Assembly: GCF_036711975.1 (NCBI RefSeq)
Contig: NC_091968.1
Span: 9,486,001 to 9,550,000, forward strand
Reading direction: 5' to 3'
Length of the DNA stretch: 64,000 nt
Origin: Onthophagus taurus
Lineage: Eukaryota > Arthropoda > Insecta > Coleoptera > Scarabaeidae
The stretch's first letter is position 1; each line of letters opens with the position of its first letter. A model generated the notes under the pieces. It was not told the DNA's origin. It saw only the letters and a program-made list of their open reading frames with translations, and ran no database searches. Both the position numbers and the translations under genes were made by a program. This document shows positions 1-9,834 of this stretch, piece by piece.

Positions 1-654
1 TTAGAGATAAAAACCGTTTGAACGGTACTCCTTGGATTTGTGCTTGAAAAACGGTACCATTCAATAAATTTTTTTGTATCAAATAAAATGATTTCTTCGA
101 GAATTTTTTGCTACCAAATTATGTGGTATTACAATTTAATCTTTTGCATATGCTTTCATGATATATTTACTTATATAAAAAGAATTGTTTATAGAAAATA
201 ACCTTTACCTTGTCCCTCAACCAAGTTGGTACGTGGATTGTCTAAGTTACTGGTTGACACAATATCTATCCTTGAAATGATCTGAAACTCAAAAATCAAA
301 TGATGTTCTTTTCTATATATATACTTGTGATTATCGTTTGAACTAGAACTAAGCAAAAAAAATGTTATTGGCAAAATGGCGCCTAGTCAAATTAAGATAA
401 TCGATTTTGTTCTTCAAATCGATTAGTTTATCTCAAAAATAAATCATGTATATATCGTATCACCTTCTCTGTAGATCATACGATAGAAAGATGCTATTTG
501 AAAGTGCAGTTCAAATTGCAAGTCAATCGAATGAGTAGTTTTTTAGGAATCGTGTTAACCAGATGCAAAAAGGATGTTTCGAGAAAAATTCACTTACAGT
601 TTCATGTAATAAAATCTTATGCGTGTATACACCTTGTTAATTTAATGTTTATAA
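1..654. other. AT-rich stretch with no recognised feature
   Basis: No convincing coding potential, terminal repeats or RNA gene is visible. Open frames here are short and do not resemble any family known to me. The stretch leads into the diverged tandem repeat that starts near 655. Confidence 0.5.
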
Positions 655-1535
655 CTTCTACATTCAGCCAGACGCAAGCTTTTCATTTGCGATATATAAC
701 ATTAAAATCGATCAAACCGTTCTTTAGTTATAGCGAATTTAATCAAAATTAATTTTTTCGTATTGGGGGCTAGACTTCCAGTCGGTAGATACGTGGAGTC
801 ATTTAAATAACCGTACGTAGGTAATTAGTAAATTTTGAAATCGGGCATTTACACCTTCGCATTCATTGAAGATTATACTTTTGATCGAGATGTTGATGAC
901 TAAAATTGGTCAATTAGTTAAGAAGATAATTGATGTGTTTGATTAATTCGTTATTGATGTTTTAATCAAAATCCTTAAATATTTCGAATCGGGCATTTCG
1001 ACAACCGCATTCGGTCAGTCACACACTTTTCATTGCGATATAAATCATTAAAATCTGTCAAATTCGTATAGTCGATTTAGTTTAAATTAATTTTTTTATA
1101 TTGGGGGCTAGACTTTCGGGCGTTCACACGTGCATAAACAACGAGCCACACGGAACACGGTATCATTTCGAGAGCTGTACAAGGTTAACGGGGGAGAATT
1201 GAAATCGGGCATTTTATGGTTTCGATAGAAGAAACTATGACAAATCGAATGACGTATAGATCTTGATCATCGGGTACATCGTTTATGAGTTATCACCACT
1301 TGAAAAAGGTCATTTTTGTGTTGTTTTCGTGTACTTTCGCATTATTTTGGCGTTTTAGCGGTATTCGAAAGGGATTTCGAATCGGGCATTTCCACTTTTG
1401 CATTGGCCAAAGATTAAGCTTTCGAATGAGACATTGTTTATCGAAATCGGTTGACTGGTTCTCTTGTTATAATCAAAATTCTATACATGTAAAATCCTAT
1501 CTAATTGGGGGCTAGAAAAATTGGGGGCTAACTTC
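655..1535. repeat. Diverged tandem repeat with two alternating marker words
   Basis: The word ATTGGGGGCTAGA occurs at 762, 1100 and 1504, with a truncated form at 1521. The word AATCGGGCATTT occurs near 839, 987, 1202 and 1380. The sequence between them is also alignable: a 'cattcagccagac...cattaaaat' block near 661 recurs near 1010, and an AT-rich run precedes each GGGGGCTAG word. The spacing of about 338 and 404 bp indicates old, diverged tandem units. The last word abuts the truncated end of a Penelope-like fragment. No coding function is supported. Confidence 0.7.
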
Positions 1536-1898
1536 GCATAGGTTGTTGGTGTTACCAATAATGGGCCTTATACTTTGATCAATATTGTGTAACTTAATGA
1601 GACTTTTTAGTGTTGATACGAGAGGGTTCATTTCTATTGAATTAAAGGTTGTGATGTTGAACTTATTCAGACTATCTTGATTATCTTTAATCAACTTTCT
1701 TAACGTATTATTAAAATTAATGGTGGGGTTCTTTTTAATTTGGAAAATATTGTTATCTGTGAAGAAATTATAGGTTTTATTAATATAAGTATTTCTGTCG
1801 AAGATTACTAGACCTGCATTTTTATCGCTGAGAGTGACTATTAAGTTCTCTTGAGAAATTTTATCTTGTAATTTAGTTAATGTTATTTCCAGGTTCAT
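1530..1898 (-). pseudogene. Penelope-like element, N-terminal reverse transcriptase fragment
   Basis: A minus-strand frame of about 120 residues starts at 1898. It contains the early reverse-transcriptase block of Penelope-like elements, a 'LSDKNAGLVIFDR' stretch and, near its end, IRPIIGNTN, which matches the family's RPI(V/I) block. Homology stops near 1530, so the YVDD core and GIY-YIG nuclease are absent. It lies downstream, in its own orientation, of a second copy at 2481-3730, the usual head-to-tail PLE arrangement with one truncated copy. It cannot encode a working protein. Confidence 0.75.
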
Positions 1899-2480
1899 CG
1901 TAAAATTATTTAAAAAATAAGAAATCTCAGAGACGATGAAAAAATATATTTAATTTTTATTTTCGGTGCTACACGTGTTTCGATCGAACTATAATATGCG
2001 ATCTTCAACTGGCACGACTAGAGATAAAGTAAAAATAAGTTTCATTATGATATCAGCTAATTACAAAAAACAAACAAATTGAAGGTTGAAATATTTGACA
2101 GTAAAATTTGTACGGTTAAAACTAAAAACGTTAAAACAAATGGCTTAATATTAGAAAGTAAAACGGGTTAATATTCTGGAAAAGACAACTTACTTATCGT
2201 CAAACTAAATAAAACTATCACCAAAACTATATTTTAAAAAATACGCATTAGACGGAGTTAAAATTAAAATTTTTTTAGTTTAATCGTATGGAACTGACGA
2301 CAGGACAGGTGTATGATTGACAAGAAAGGACCAATTGTAGGTGGAATTTTCTGGTTTTGACGAGATTTATAATCGCATGCGCGTTTGCAGGAAGAAAAAA
2401 CAGGACAGGCAGCAACAAGAAATTCAAATGGAAATGGTATGCATAACAAAAATGCGTACAACATAGTATATAAAGTGGAT
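1899..2480 (-). repeat. PLE pseudo-LTR / untranslated region between tandem copies
   Basis: This AT-rich noncoding stretch joins the 3' end of one PLE copy (stop near 2481) to the 5' coding start of the next (1898). It carries a hammerhead-like motif at 1966-2015 on the minus strand, as expected for the pseudo-LTR that links tandem PLE copies. Assignment rests on position and motif, because no full second copy of this terminal repeat is present here for alignment. Confidence 0.5.
1966..2015 (-). ncRNA. Hammerhead-ribozyme-like motif in PLE terminal region
   Basis: Read on the minus strand, GTGC (2015-2012) pairs with GCAC (1969-1966) as stem I. The core TTGAAGA is followed by a GATCG...CGATC hairpin and GAAA. 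After the core comes ACACGTGT, a self-complementary candidate stem III. Type I hammerheads are known in PLE terminal repeats. The CUGANGA box has U in place of its first C, and the stem II register differs from the consensus, so this may be a decayed or non-cleaving form. Confidence 0.45.
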
Positions 2481-3730
2481 CTAAAGAAAATCGTGGAAAC
2501 ATCTGTTAGTATCGCAGTCAGCAATGTCGTTCATAAGTATATTCTCTTTTTTGTGTAGACCTATATTATAATCCTCATAAAGGTTCAATTCATTTGACTT
2601 TTTTAGACCTATAATCAGTTTGACATTTTGAAATTGTATTCTGTATTTTTGTTCTTGTATGTGTTTATGAACGGCTGATCTTGAACTGGACAAATGTGCT
2701 TTGAACCGAGTGTATATACTTCTTCCCGTTTGGTCGATATATATTTTATTGCATTCCGGACATTCGATCTTATAAACACCACTTAATTCCTCTTTTCTAT
2801 GTTTGGCTTTATTATTAATTAAAAAATTGCTAATTTTGTTATGAGATACAAAAGCAGGGGATAAATTAAATTTTTGTAAATTGTGGTTCAGTTTATTTTC
2901 TAAAATAGAGTGAAATGGAAGTATTAGGAATTTGGAGATGTTTTTTTTATTAGGATAAATGAAGTTGTTATTTCTAGAACTATGGACCTTATTATAGATA
3001 TTTTGTAAAATGTTTATAGAGTAGTTATTATTAATCCCAATAGTAATTATCTTCTTGATTTCTACCTCTAGATTATTTTGGTTCAAAGGGATGTTATAAA
3101 TTCTGTTAAACATGAATCGAAAACTGGCATGTTTATGCTGTCTAGGATTATATGAATTGTTGGCAATGACATTGTCCGTAAATGTGTCTTTCCTGAAGAT
3201 ATTAAATTCAAGTTTTTGATTACACAGATTCTTGGTAATGTTTAAGTCTAGAAAGTTAATCATATTGTCTTTTTCCATTTCGATAGTGAACTATAAGTTG
3301 TAATATTATAAAAGATATTCTGTAATGCTATCAGATTGGCGGGATTACCTTTATAAACAATTAGTATATCATCAACATATCGAGTATAAAAAATGACATC
3401 TTTTGTGAAAAGCTTATATTTGTTAGAAAAAAGTATCTCTTCAAATTTGTTGACATATATATCTGCAAAGATCCCAGATATTGGAGAGCCCATAGGTAAT
3501 CCATCGGACATTTTAAAAAATCTATTATCAATTTTGATTACAGGTAAATTCAAGTATTTTTAAGAAACTGTCGATTTTCAAGGGGTCGAGATTTAATTTA
3601 TCTTTATCTTGTAATTCCTTTACCTTTTTTACAATATGGGGATCAAACTTATGTTTGTCGTAAGGTAAATTTATGCTATTTAGAACTTTTTGGTTATCAT
3701 TATAAATCTTTTTATGATTTAATTTTTAAG
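2481..3730 (-). pseudogene. Penelope-like element: RT core plus GIY-YIG endonuclease
   Basis: Minus-strand remnant of a Penelope-like retroelement. From about 3730 to 3545 a frame resembles the segment upstream of the RT core. A frameshift near 3545-3553 leads into the frame holding GLPMGSPISG (RT motif 4) and the catalytic YVDD in 'RYVDDILIV' (about 3390). A second frameshift near 3270 leads into the 265-residue C-terminal part. That part carries the GIY-YIG type nuclease: GVYKI, a CPEC cysteine pair, then IYIDQTGRS with an Arg and His further on. PLEs use this nuclease with their RT for target-primed insertion. The frame breaks make it inactive as it stands. Confidence 0.85.
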
Positions 3731-4239
3731 AAATTTTTACGCTGAGTAAATAACGTCCTTTGATATACTTACATAACTGGTTTTTCTAATAATAATGTTT
3801 TTGGTCCGCGAAAATATGGCTAAATCTATGAATATCACGTTTTCATCATAAACACTTGATGATAAAGTTTATATATATATTTTTTATTCAGTTTTTACAC
3901 ATTTTTGTTAATTTAACATTGCTCCATCTTTTTTATATAATCCTTTAGTCGTGCCTGAAGATATAAATAATATCAAACATTGATATATAAATAAAATCAA
4001 ACATTTTCATCGTATTTAGATTTTTATTTACTTTATAGTAATAGGTGGCATACTCATGAAGATGAAAGTAAAAAACAATCGAAACCGGTAGAGCCAAAAA
4101 TAAATAACCATCTATCTAGTAAAAAATACACATACTTTTATTATCTTCTAACATGATACCTTAATATAATTTGACATTACAGTACAACGTCGATAAAACT
4201 GGGAACGCAGTGTCCGTTATAGCTCAATAAAAATATACT
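3731..4239. other. AT-rich gap with a possible inverted PLE end
   Basis: No gene is seen. Near 3945-3990 on the plus strand, TAGTCGTGCCTGAAGAT resembles the reverse-strand motif of the PLE terminal region at 1966-2015. An inverted partial terminal repeat at the 5' side is typical of PLEs, so this may be the outer 5' end of the minus-strand element. The rest is uninformative AT-rich sequence. Confidence 0.35.
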
Positions 4240-4390
4240 ACAATCTACCGCTGAATAACAAATAAAACTAGACTACTACTAGACCTAGAACTAATAGAAC
4301 AAATAAAACTAAAAACATTCCGTTTTTACGTACCAGCCATCTTAAGGGCTAGTAGGTGGTAGGTAGCGCTAGTTAGCATAAAATATCACT
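4240..4390. repeat. CTAG-word repeat, left half (split by a LINE)
   Basis: Alternating words such as CTAGACCTAGAACTA, followed by a 'ggtagcgctagttagcat...atatcact' tail, identify the left half of the dispersed CTAG repeat. The other half resumes near 7326. Uninterrupted copies, for example near 37980, read straight across 'atatcact/atgttgcat', which places the LINE insertion precisely. Confidence 0.8.
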
Positions 4391-4604
4391 ATTTATTTAT
4401 TTATTTATTTATTTCATGTGGGTACAGAAACAGGTCGAACCCAATAATACTGTACCACAAACAACCAATTGTATACAAATAAAATAGAATTACAGTTCAC
4501 AATAATAATAATAATGAATTAACATTAATGGTACAAAAGGAATTCAAAAGGAAAAAAAAACTAAAACTAAGTTTAGGTGATATAAATATATCATATATCA
4601 AATA

Positions 4605-6356
4605 TCAAATGAACGCTCGAGGCAACACACCAACTGCAGCAAAGAGCAGTTTTTTAAATGCATAGAAAGAATGCTGAAACAGATCTATGTTAACACGATT
4701 TGCCGATCTTGCCATTCTCAATAAAGGAGAGTTTTGACAGGCATTGGTTCTAGGAGTAGGTGTCATAAATAGAAAATCAAAGCGAAGTAATCTCGGAGGA
4801 ACGTTAACACATATAGAACCAACAAGCATTGGAGAATCACACTTGTCGTTCAAAAGTTTGTAAAAATATAATATATCCCCACAAAAGCGACGCTGGTTGA
4901 GGGTTAACATACGAAAAGAAGTGCAAGTTGATTCGTAATCAATGTATTGAATGGAAAATTTAAAACAAAGGTATTTGAGGAATTTAGATTGAATACGATC
5001 AATTCTAGATTTATACGAGAGATACTGAGGATTCCAAACAACGCTGCAGAAGTTAAGTGTGCTGTAAACATAGGCAAAATAGAGATTTCTAATTGCAGCA
5101 ATGTTTGAAAAAGCTACCGTTGATCTCATAATAAATCCTAACATACGCCAGGCTTTGGAGACAACTGTATCGATATATTTATCAAATAATAATTTATAAT
5201 CAAATGTAACACCCAAATCTCTAATAAATGAGACACGTTGCAACCTCTCACCAGCGACGCTATAATTGTAGTGGATTGTGTTCACCCTTCTAGAGAAGGA
5301 AATAACATTACACTTTGATAAGTTTAATGAAAGGCGATTATTTAAGCAAAAAGCATGTAGATTGTTTAAGTCAGATTGCAGTTTAGAACAATCAAGAGGT
5401 GAGGAGATACGGAGAAAGAGTTTTAAATCGTCAGCATACATTAAACATTGGGCATAATTAAGGACGTCAAATATGTCGTTAACATAAATATTAAACAGTA
5501 AAGGGCCCAGATGGCTACCCTGTGGAACACCAGAAGGAACCGACACAGGATTAGAGAAAAAACCATTAACCGAAACAATCTGGCATCTCTCCTTCAGATA
5601 GGAAGCAAGCCATTGCAAAAGATTTCCCTGAACACCAAACTTCTTTAGTTTGAACAGAAGTAAGTTGTGATCCACCCGGTCGAAAGCTTTACTAAAATCC
5701 GTATAAACTGAATCAACCTGACAAGAATCATCCAGAGTAGATAAGATATACTGGGTATATTCAAGCAAGTTACTCTCCACCGAGCGACCAGCAAAAAAAC
5801 CATGTTGTCTAGAATTGATTTTAGACTTAAGGGCAAAGAATAGACGTGCATGAACTACTTTCTCAAACACTTTCCCAAATGCTGGCAAAATAGATATGGG
5901 GCGGTAATCGGATATAACACCACGGTCCCCAGATTTAAACATGGGAAGAACAAAAGCCCGCTTCCACAATAAAGGAAAGACACCCATTTTCAATGAAGCA
6001 TTAAATAAAATAGTTAAAGGAAGGGACAGAGAGTGTGAACATTCCTTGATTAAAATTGATGGAATACCATCAGTACCTATACTGTCTGTAACCCTGATGC
6101 CCATCAGGGCCTCCTCAACCTCAATTCTGTCAAACTGCATCTGACTCAAAGGCAGGGTATCCATTTCTATATAATCGACATTATGCTGGATTGGAGCAGG
6201 ATCCACAAAAACCGAAGAAAAGAAATCAGCAAACAATGAGCGTACTCCGACACCATCGCCGACAACAGTTCCATTCCATGACATCGTAGAAGGAATGACA
6301 TCTGCACGCTTCTTAGACTTAGTAAAAGCCCAAAACACCTTTGGATCAGATTGCAT
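4605..6356 (-). CDS. LINE reverse transcriptase, 583-codon open frame
   Basis: This is the reverse transcriptase of a Jockey/CR1-like LINE, which copies element RNA at a nicked target. In order the frame shows a GTDGIP block, YRPISILPAFGKVFE, QHGFFAGRS, the first catalytic block DFSKAFDRVDH, GVPQGSHLGPLLF, and the active site LMYADDLKLF (about residue 310). A thumb and C-terminal region with FKLLNDK-like and PRTNACQNSPLLRMA stretches follows. All catalytic aspartates are kept and no stop interrupts 583 codons. The first ATG lies inside the linker, so the natural N-terminus was upstream and is lost to frame breaks. Retrotransposition competence is unlikely because the endonuclease is broken. 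Confidence 0.85.
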   Translation of the reverse strand: MQSDPKVFWAFTKSKKRADVIPSTMSWNGTVVGDGVGVRSLFADFFSSVFVDPAPIQHNVDYIEMDTLPLSQMQFDRIEVEEALMGIRVTDSIGTDGIPSILIKECSHSLSLPLTILFNASLKMGVFPLLWKRAFVLPMFKSGDRGVISDYRPISILPAFGKVFEKVVHARLFFALKSKINSRQHGFFAGRSVESNLLEYTQYILSTLDDSCQVDSVYTDFSKAFDRVDHNLLLFKLKKFGVQGNLLQWLASYLKERCQIVSVNGFFSNPVSVPSGVPQGSHLGPLLFNIYVNDIFDVLNYAQCLMYADDLKLFLRISSPLDCSKLQSDLNNLHAFCLNNRLSLNLSKCNVISFSRRVNTIHYNYSVAGERLQRVSFIRDLGVTFDYKLLFDKYIDTVVSKAWRMLGFIMRSTVAFSNIAAIRNLYFAYVYSTLNFCSVVWNPQYLSYKSRIDRIQSKFLKYLCFKFSIQYIDYESTCTSFRMLTLNQRRFCGDILYFYKLLNDKCDSPMLVGSICVNVPPRLLRFDFLFMTPTPRTNACQNSPLLRMARSANRVNIDLFQHSFYAFKKLLFAAVGVLPRAFI

Positions 6357-6385
6357 ATTACTTTCAGCTCTTTTAACATACTCTT

Positions 6386-7325
6386 TTAACTGTGATGGAT
6401 TAGATACTTTGCACGACTCCTTAGAATTGAAAAAGTGAGGTAGTCAAGTCGGTTTTTAAAACGCTTCCATCTACAGTACGCCCTCCTTTTCTCTCGAATT
6501 ACTGTAATGGTACTATATGAAAACCAACTGGGAAAACCCTTGATAGCTTTGCGTTTTAAAGGGACAAATTCGCGAATAGAAGTATTAACATAGTTATAAA
6601 AAATTTGAACAGCGTCATTGATATCACGACCAGCGAGCTCTGATTCCCAGTCAATTCCATTAAAGTACTCATTCAATTCAGGAAACCGGGCTTTTCTAAA
6701 ACAAAAAGCATTACCATGATGTATAGATAATGAACGAGTAAATGAAATTGAGCAGAAAAACTTTAGAGTGGAATGCACACTGTCCTCAGGAAGCAATGGA
6801 TCACTACAAAGAGATAATTGATGTACATCAGCAGAATTCGTGATAACAAGATCAAGTGTGTTTACATAAGAATTTTTATGATAATTTCGTTGGTTAAGTC
6901 CGCAAAGGGAAAGAACATCCAGAAATTCACTGGAGCGGGCGCTGACGGATCCGGAAGCAGTGGCGAAACCGGAATCCAGGTCAAGTGACCAGTTTAATTC
7001 AGGCAAATTAAAGTCTCCACAAATTATAAAACGATCATTAGGTTTATTTTCGATAATTAAGGTTAATTGATTTAAAAAATTATTTAGGGAAGTAATATCG
7101 TGAGGGGGAATATAAACGCGAATATGAACAAATATGAATCGTCGTGCATCCCGAGCGCAACGTTACACCGACAGCGTCAACACCAGTAAACCAGGCGGAC
7201 TGAAGAATTGCAGGAAGATACGCTGCAACTCCAATAAGAACACCCCCACCGCGTAAACTGTTGTCGGCGACGTTCGGGCGATCGCATCTAAAAACATTAA
7301 AGGAGGAAGGAAACCCTGTTGAAAC
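6386..7325 (-). pseudogene. LINE endonuclease (EEP) domain and linker, interrupted
   Basis: Several minus-strand frames together encode the apurinic-type endonuclease of a LINE: RGGGVLIGV near 7230, the GDFNLPELNW catalytic block near 7010, NTLDLVITN near 6860, and a DSVHSTL block in the place of the usual S-D-H signature. The C-terminal linker continues to about 6386 with a basic 'KRRAYCRWKRF' stretch before the RT. Frame changes occur near 7006 and between 6386 and 6356. The N-terminal part is missing through 5' truncation. Confidence 0.8.
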
Positions 7326-7640
7326 TATGTTGCATATTCTAATTGAACTAAAACTAGAACTAACACAAGACCTAAAACTAGAATCAGTTGGGTTTAGTCG
7401 TCTTGAGAGACTAAATCCAAATATTTCTAGTTCTAGGTCTAGTGTTAGTTCTAGTTTTACAGTAGCACTATCACAAGAATTAACACAAGACCTAGAACTA
7501 GAATCATTCGGGTGTAACCCATGTGTTAGTTCTAGTTTTAATTGTTATTCAGCCTTAGATTGTGGTATATTTTTATTGAACGAAAAGTAGAACTAACACC
7601 AGACCTAGAACCAGAAACATTCGGGTTTAGAAGTGCGTCT
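7326..7640. repeat. CTAG-word repeat, right half
   Basis: Continues the repeat at 4240-4390 after the LINE. Inverted arms of CTAGAACTA/TAGTTCTAG words flank an imperfect GGTTTAG...CTAAATCC hairpin near 7400-7428. Units are joined by the 'gttgtatatttttattgaac' linker found in the other copies. Plus-strand open frames here are by-products of the repeat and are not genes. Confidence 0.8.
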
Positions 7641-8699
7641 CTTAAGACAGAAACTCAGAGTTATCACCTTTTCATCACGACGTCACCTTTTCCATGCAGT
7701 AACTATGATTACTGCATTGATATTTTGCGAATCATATGAAATTCTCGGTATAATATAACGATACAGATAAGGATTGCGCTTGAATGCACTTTTTAAAAAT
7801 AAAAAAAGAACCATCTTGGTGACGTTTCTTGATGGATGACGGGTCTTTATGTGCACGTCATTCATTCGGGGTTGCCCCCATGTTCGACGATACCATTAGT
7901 TATCATTCAATCAACTTAATCCATGACCGGTTTTATGATTGATGTCGCATGAATCGTATTGTTTCGATAAAATAACTTTTTATTTACTTTAAGTATTTAT
8001 TTAAGTACAATTATTAGGTGTAAAAGGAGAAAATTAGAAGAGGATTAATTAAAATTGAAGTCATCTGAAAATGGTGTGTTCAAAATTGGTTTCTCCTCGT
8101 GGAAACAGTGGGGGTTGTTTGTCGACGTTAAACAAGTATCAGCATTGAAGATCCGGTTTTAATGAGACCAACTTTGGGGGAGTTGTCAAAGGATTTTTCC
8201 TTAGGACATAAATCCCCGGAGTGATCGACGTCGACCGACGTAGTGGATGTTGGGACGGATCGATTTCCGTATAAGCAAGTAGAAGACGACTCCCACGTTA
8301 CAACAAAGGTTAATTTTATGGTTCGCGTCAAAGTTGGCAATTTAATCCGGTAAACCGCGCCGCGGAGGGAGCCTCAAACTTCGAGGAACGACGGCCCGCG
8401 AGCACCGAACAATGTGCGAAGTTGCGCCCGTTTGGGATCCGAGGGAAATACTTGACTTGGCCGCTCCCGTAATTAATTCCGAAGAGGAGCGCGATCCGTC
8501 CGTCAGAAGAGCCCCCCTCCCTTACAGTTTCTCTGACGGATTAATATGACCCGTCACCGTTTTCAGAAAATCGTTTTCGGAGTAACATCTTAATAAAATT
8601 TTTAAAATAATTTATTATACGGCTCCTCCACCCATTTTTGTAAATTTTAAATCTTTATGTATTTCATAAATTTTAATTATATCTTAATTTAGAGCCACA
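7641..8699. other. No gene seen; GC-richer block at 8040-8600
   Basis: The first part is AT-rich. From about 8040 to 8600 the sequence is richer in G+C and CpG and not obviously repetitive, resembling the other candidate host noncoding blocks at 36-58 kb. Open frames are short and unrecognised. A regulatory or intronic role is possible but nothing here shows it. Confidence 0.4.
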
Positions 8700-9775
8700 A
8701 ACAAGATCTCATATCAGCCCCTTAGCACGAGATGGCGCACTTTTCTCGTTATTTTTCCCTTCCAACACTATTTGTCCAACTCTGGAGTAAGGCTGTTCGT
8801 AAACAACCCCTCCTTGAAGCTCACACAGACTACATCATACCTACTTTCTTAAACAGGCCACACTTTGGCATTGAAACGATATCCCAAAGCAACTTAAGCA
8901 CGGGCAAAACGCTTACCATCTACACTGATGGATCAAAGAAGGCTGGAGGCTCCGAAGCGGGAATTTTCTCGCACGATCTCCAGCTGCACCACTTCGCTAC
9001 GGTCGTACTGGCTTAGACCGAAATAACTGCTATAGATATAGCAGCCAATGTGATTGTCGACTTCAAAAAAGTTGGCAGAATCGTTATAATCTGCACAGAT
9101 AGCAGACAGGCTATGCTGGCGGTTAGTAGGTATCGAACTGCATCATCGTTAGTGAAGTCCGGTCGGTAATCGCTTAAGGAGGCTAACGTTTATAACAATA
9201 TCACGATAAAGTGGCGGAAAGGACATAACAGAAATAAGGGACAAGATCATGCGGTCAGGTTGGCGAAACGCGCGGCTCAGAAGCCACCGGTCTCCCCTGA
9301 ACCGTTTGTACCTCTAACTTTTAATACAGCATCAACTCTGATCAACTCCATCTCCCATCGAGCTTTTTCGGATAGATGGGATGAGACTGCTGTAGGTGTC
9401 TTTGCAAAGAAAACTCTGCTCTACCCTGGCCGGAAGAGGTCTACTCAGTTCCTGAGAAAATCAAAGAGTGACTTGAGGCTCCTCACCCACTTCCTGAATG
9501 GACACTGCAGATTACGTAAGCACATCTTCCACATGAAGCTGGCAAATACATCCCTCTGTAAAGGGTGTGAAATTGAAGACGAGACGGTAAGTCATATTGT
9601 TTGTGACTGTCCCAACCTCGCATACTGAAGGGAATCCACTTCTGGCGTACCATGACCCCAAATCAAGTATATAAAGAACAGACATACATTCTGTTCTATA
9701 TTAAAGTTCATTAAAACCTTGGGCTTTCTGTGTTACGAAGGAATTCACCCCTACCTGAAGCTACATACATACACT
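8700..9775 (+). pseudogene. R1/I-like LINE 3' part: RNase H and C-terminal zinc finger
   Basis: Plus-strand frames encode an RNase H domain, starting IYTDGSKKAGG near 8920 and continuing CTDSRQAMLAV near 9100 and WRKGHNRNKGQDHA near 9210. A C-terminal segment (about 9260-9628) follows, with a C-x2-C...H...C finger (CKGCEIEDETVSHIVCDC). Stops occur at 9014 and near 9168, so this is a decayed 3' fragment. The end is near the 'acatacataca' run at about 9765. Confidence 0.8.
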
Positions 9776-9834
9776 AGGTGTCTTCATATTTTTTTTTTAA
9801 TCTTAACTCCTCGCTCATCACTAAGATCACCTGG

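Larger units (their letters stand above)
4391..7325 (-). mobile_element. 5'-truncated non-LTR retrotransposon (Jockey/CR1-like)
   Basis: A minus-strand LINE starts in the endonuclease domain near 7325 (RGGGVLIGV near 7230) and ends in an (AAAT)n-type tail at 4391-4415. It has interrupted endonuclease/linker sequence, an RT open frame at 4605-6356 and about 210 bp of 3' untranslated sequence. A partner 5' half is absent, as is usual after incomplete target-primed reverse transcription. It interrupts a CTAG repeat, so it is younger than that repeat. Confidence 0.85.

Noticed and set aside
7261-7739. Plus-strand open frames over the CTAG repeat
   Set aside because: They come from the low-complexity CTAG words, and the peptide is repetitive with no family match.
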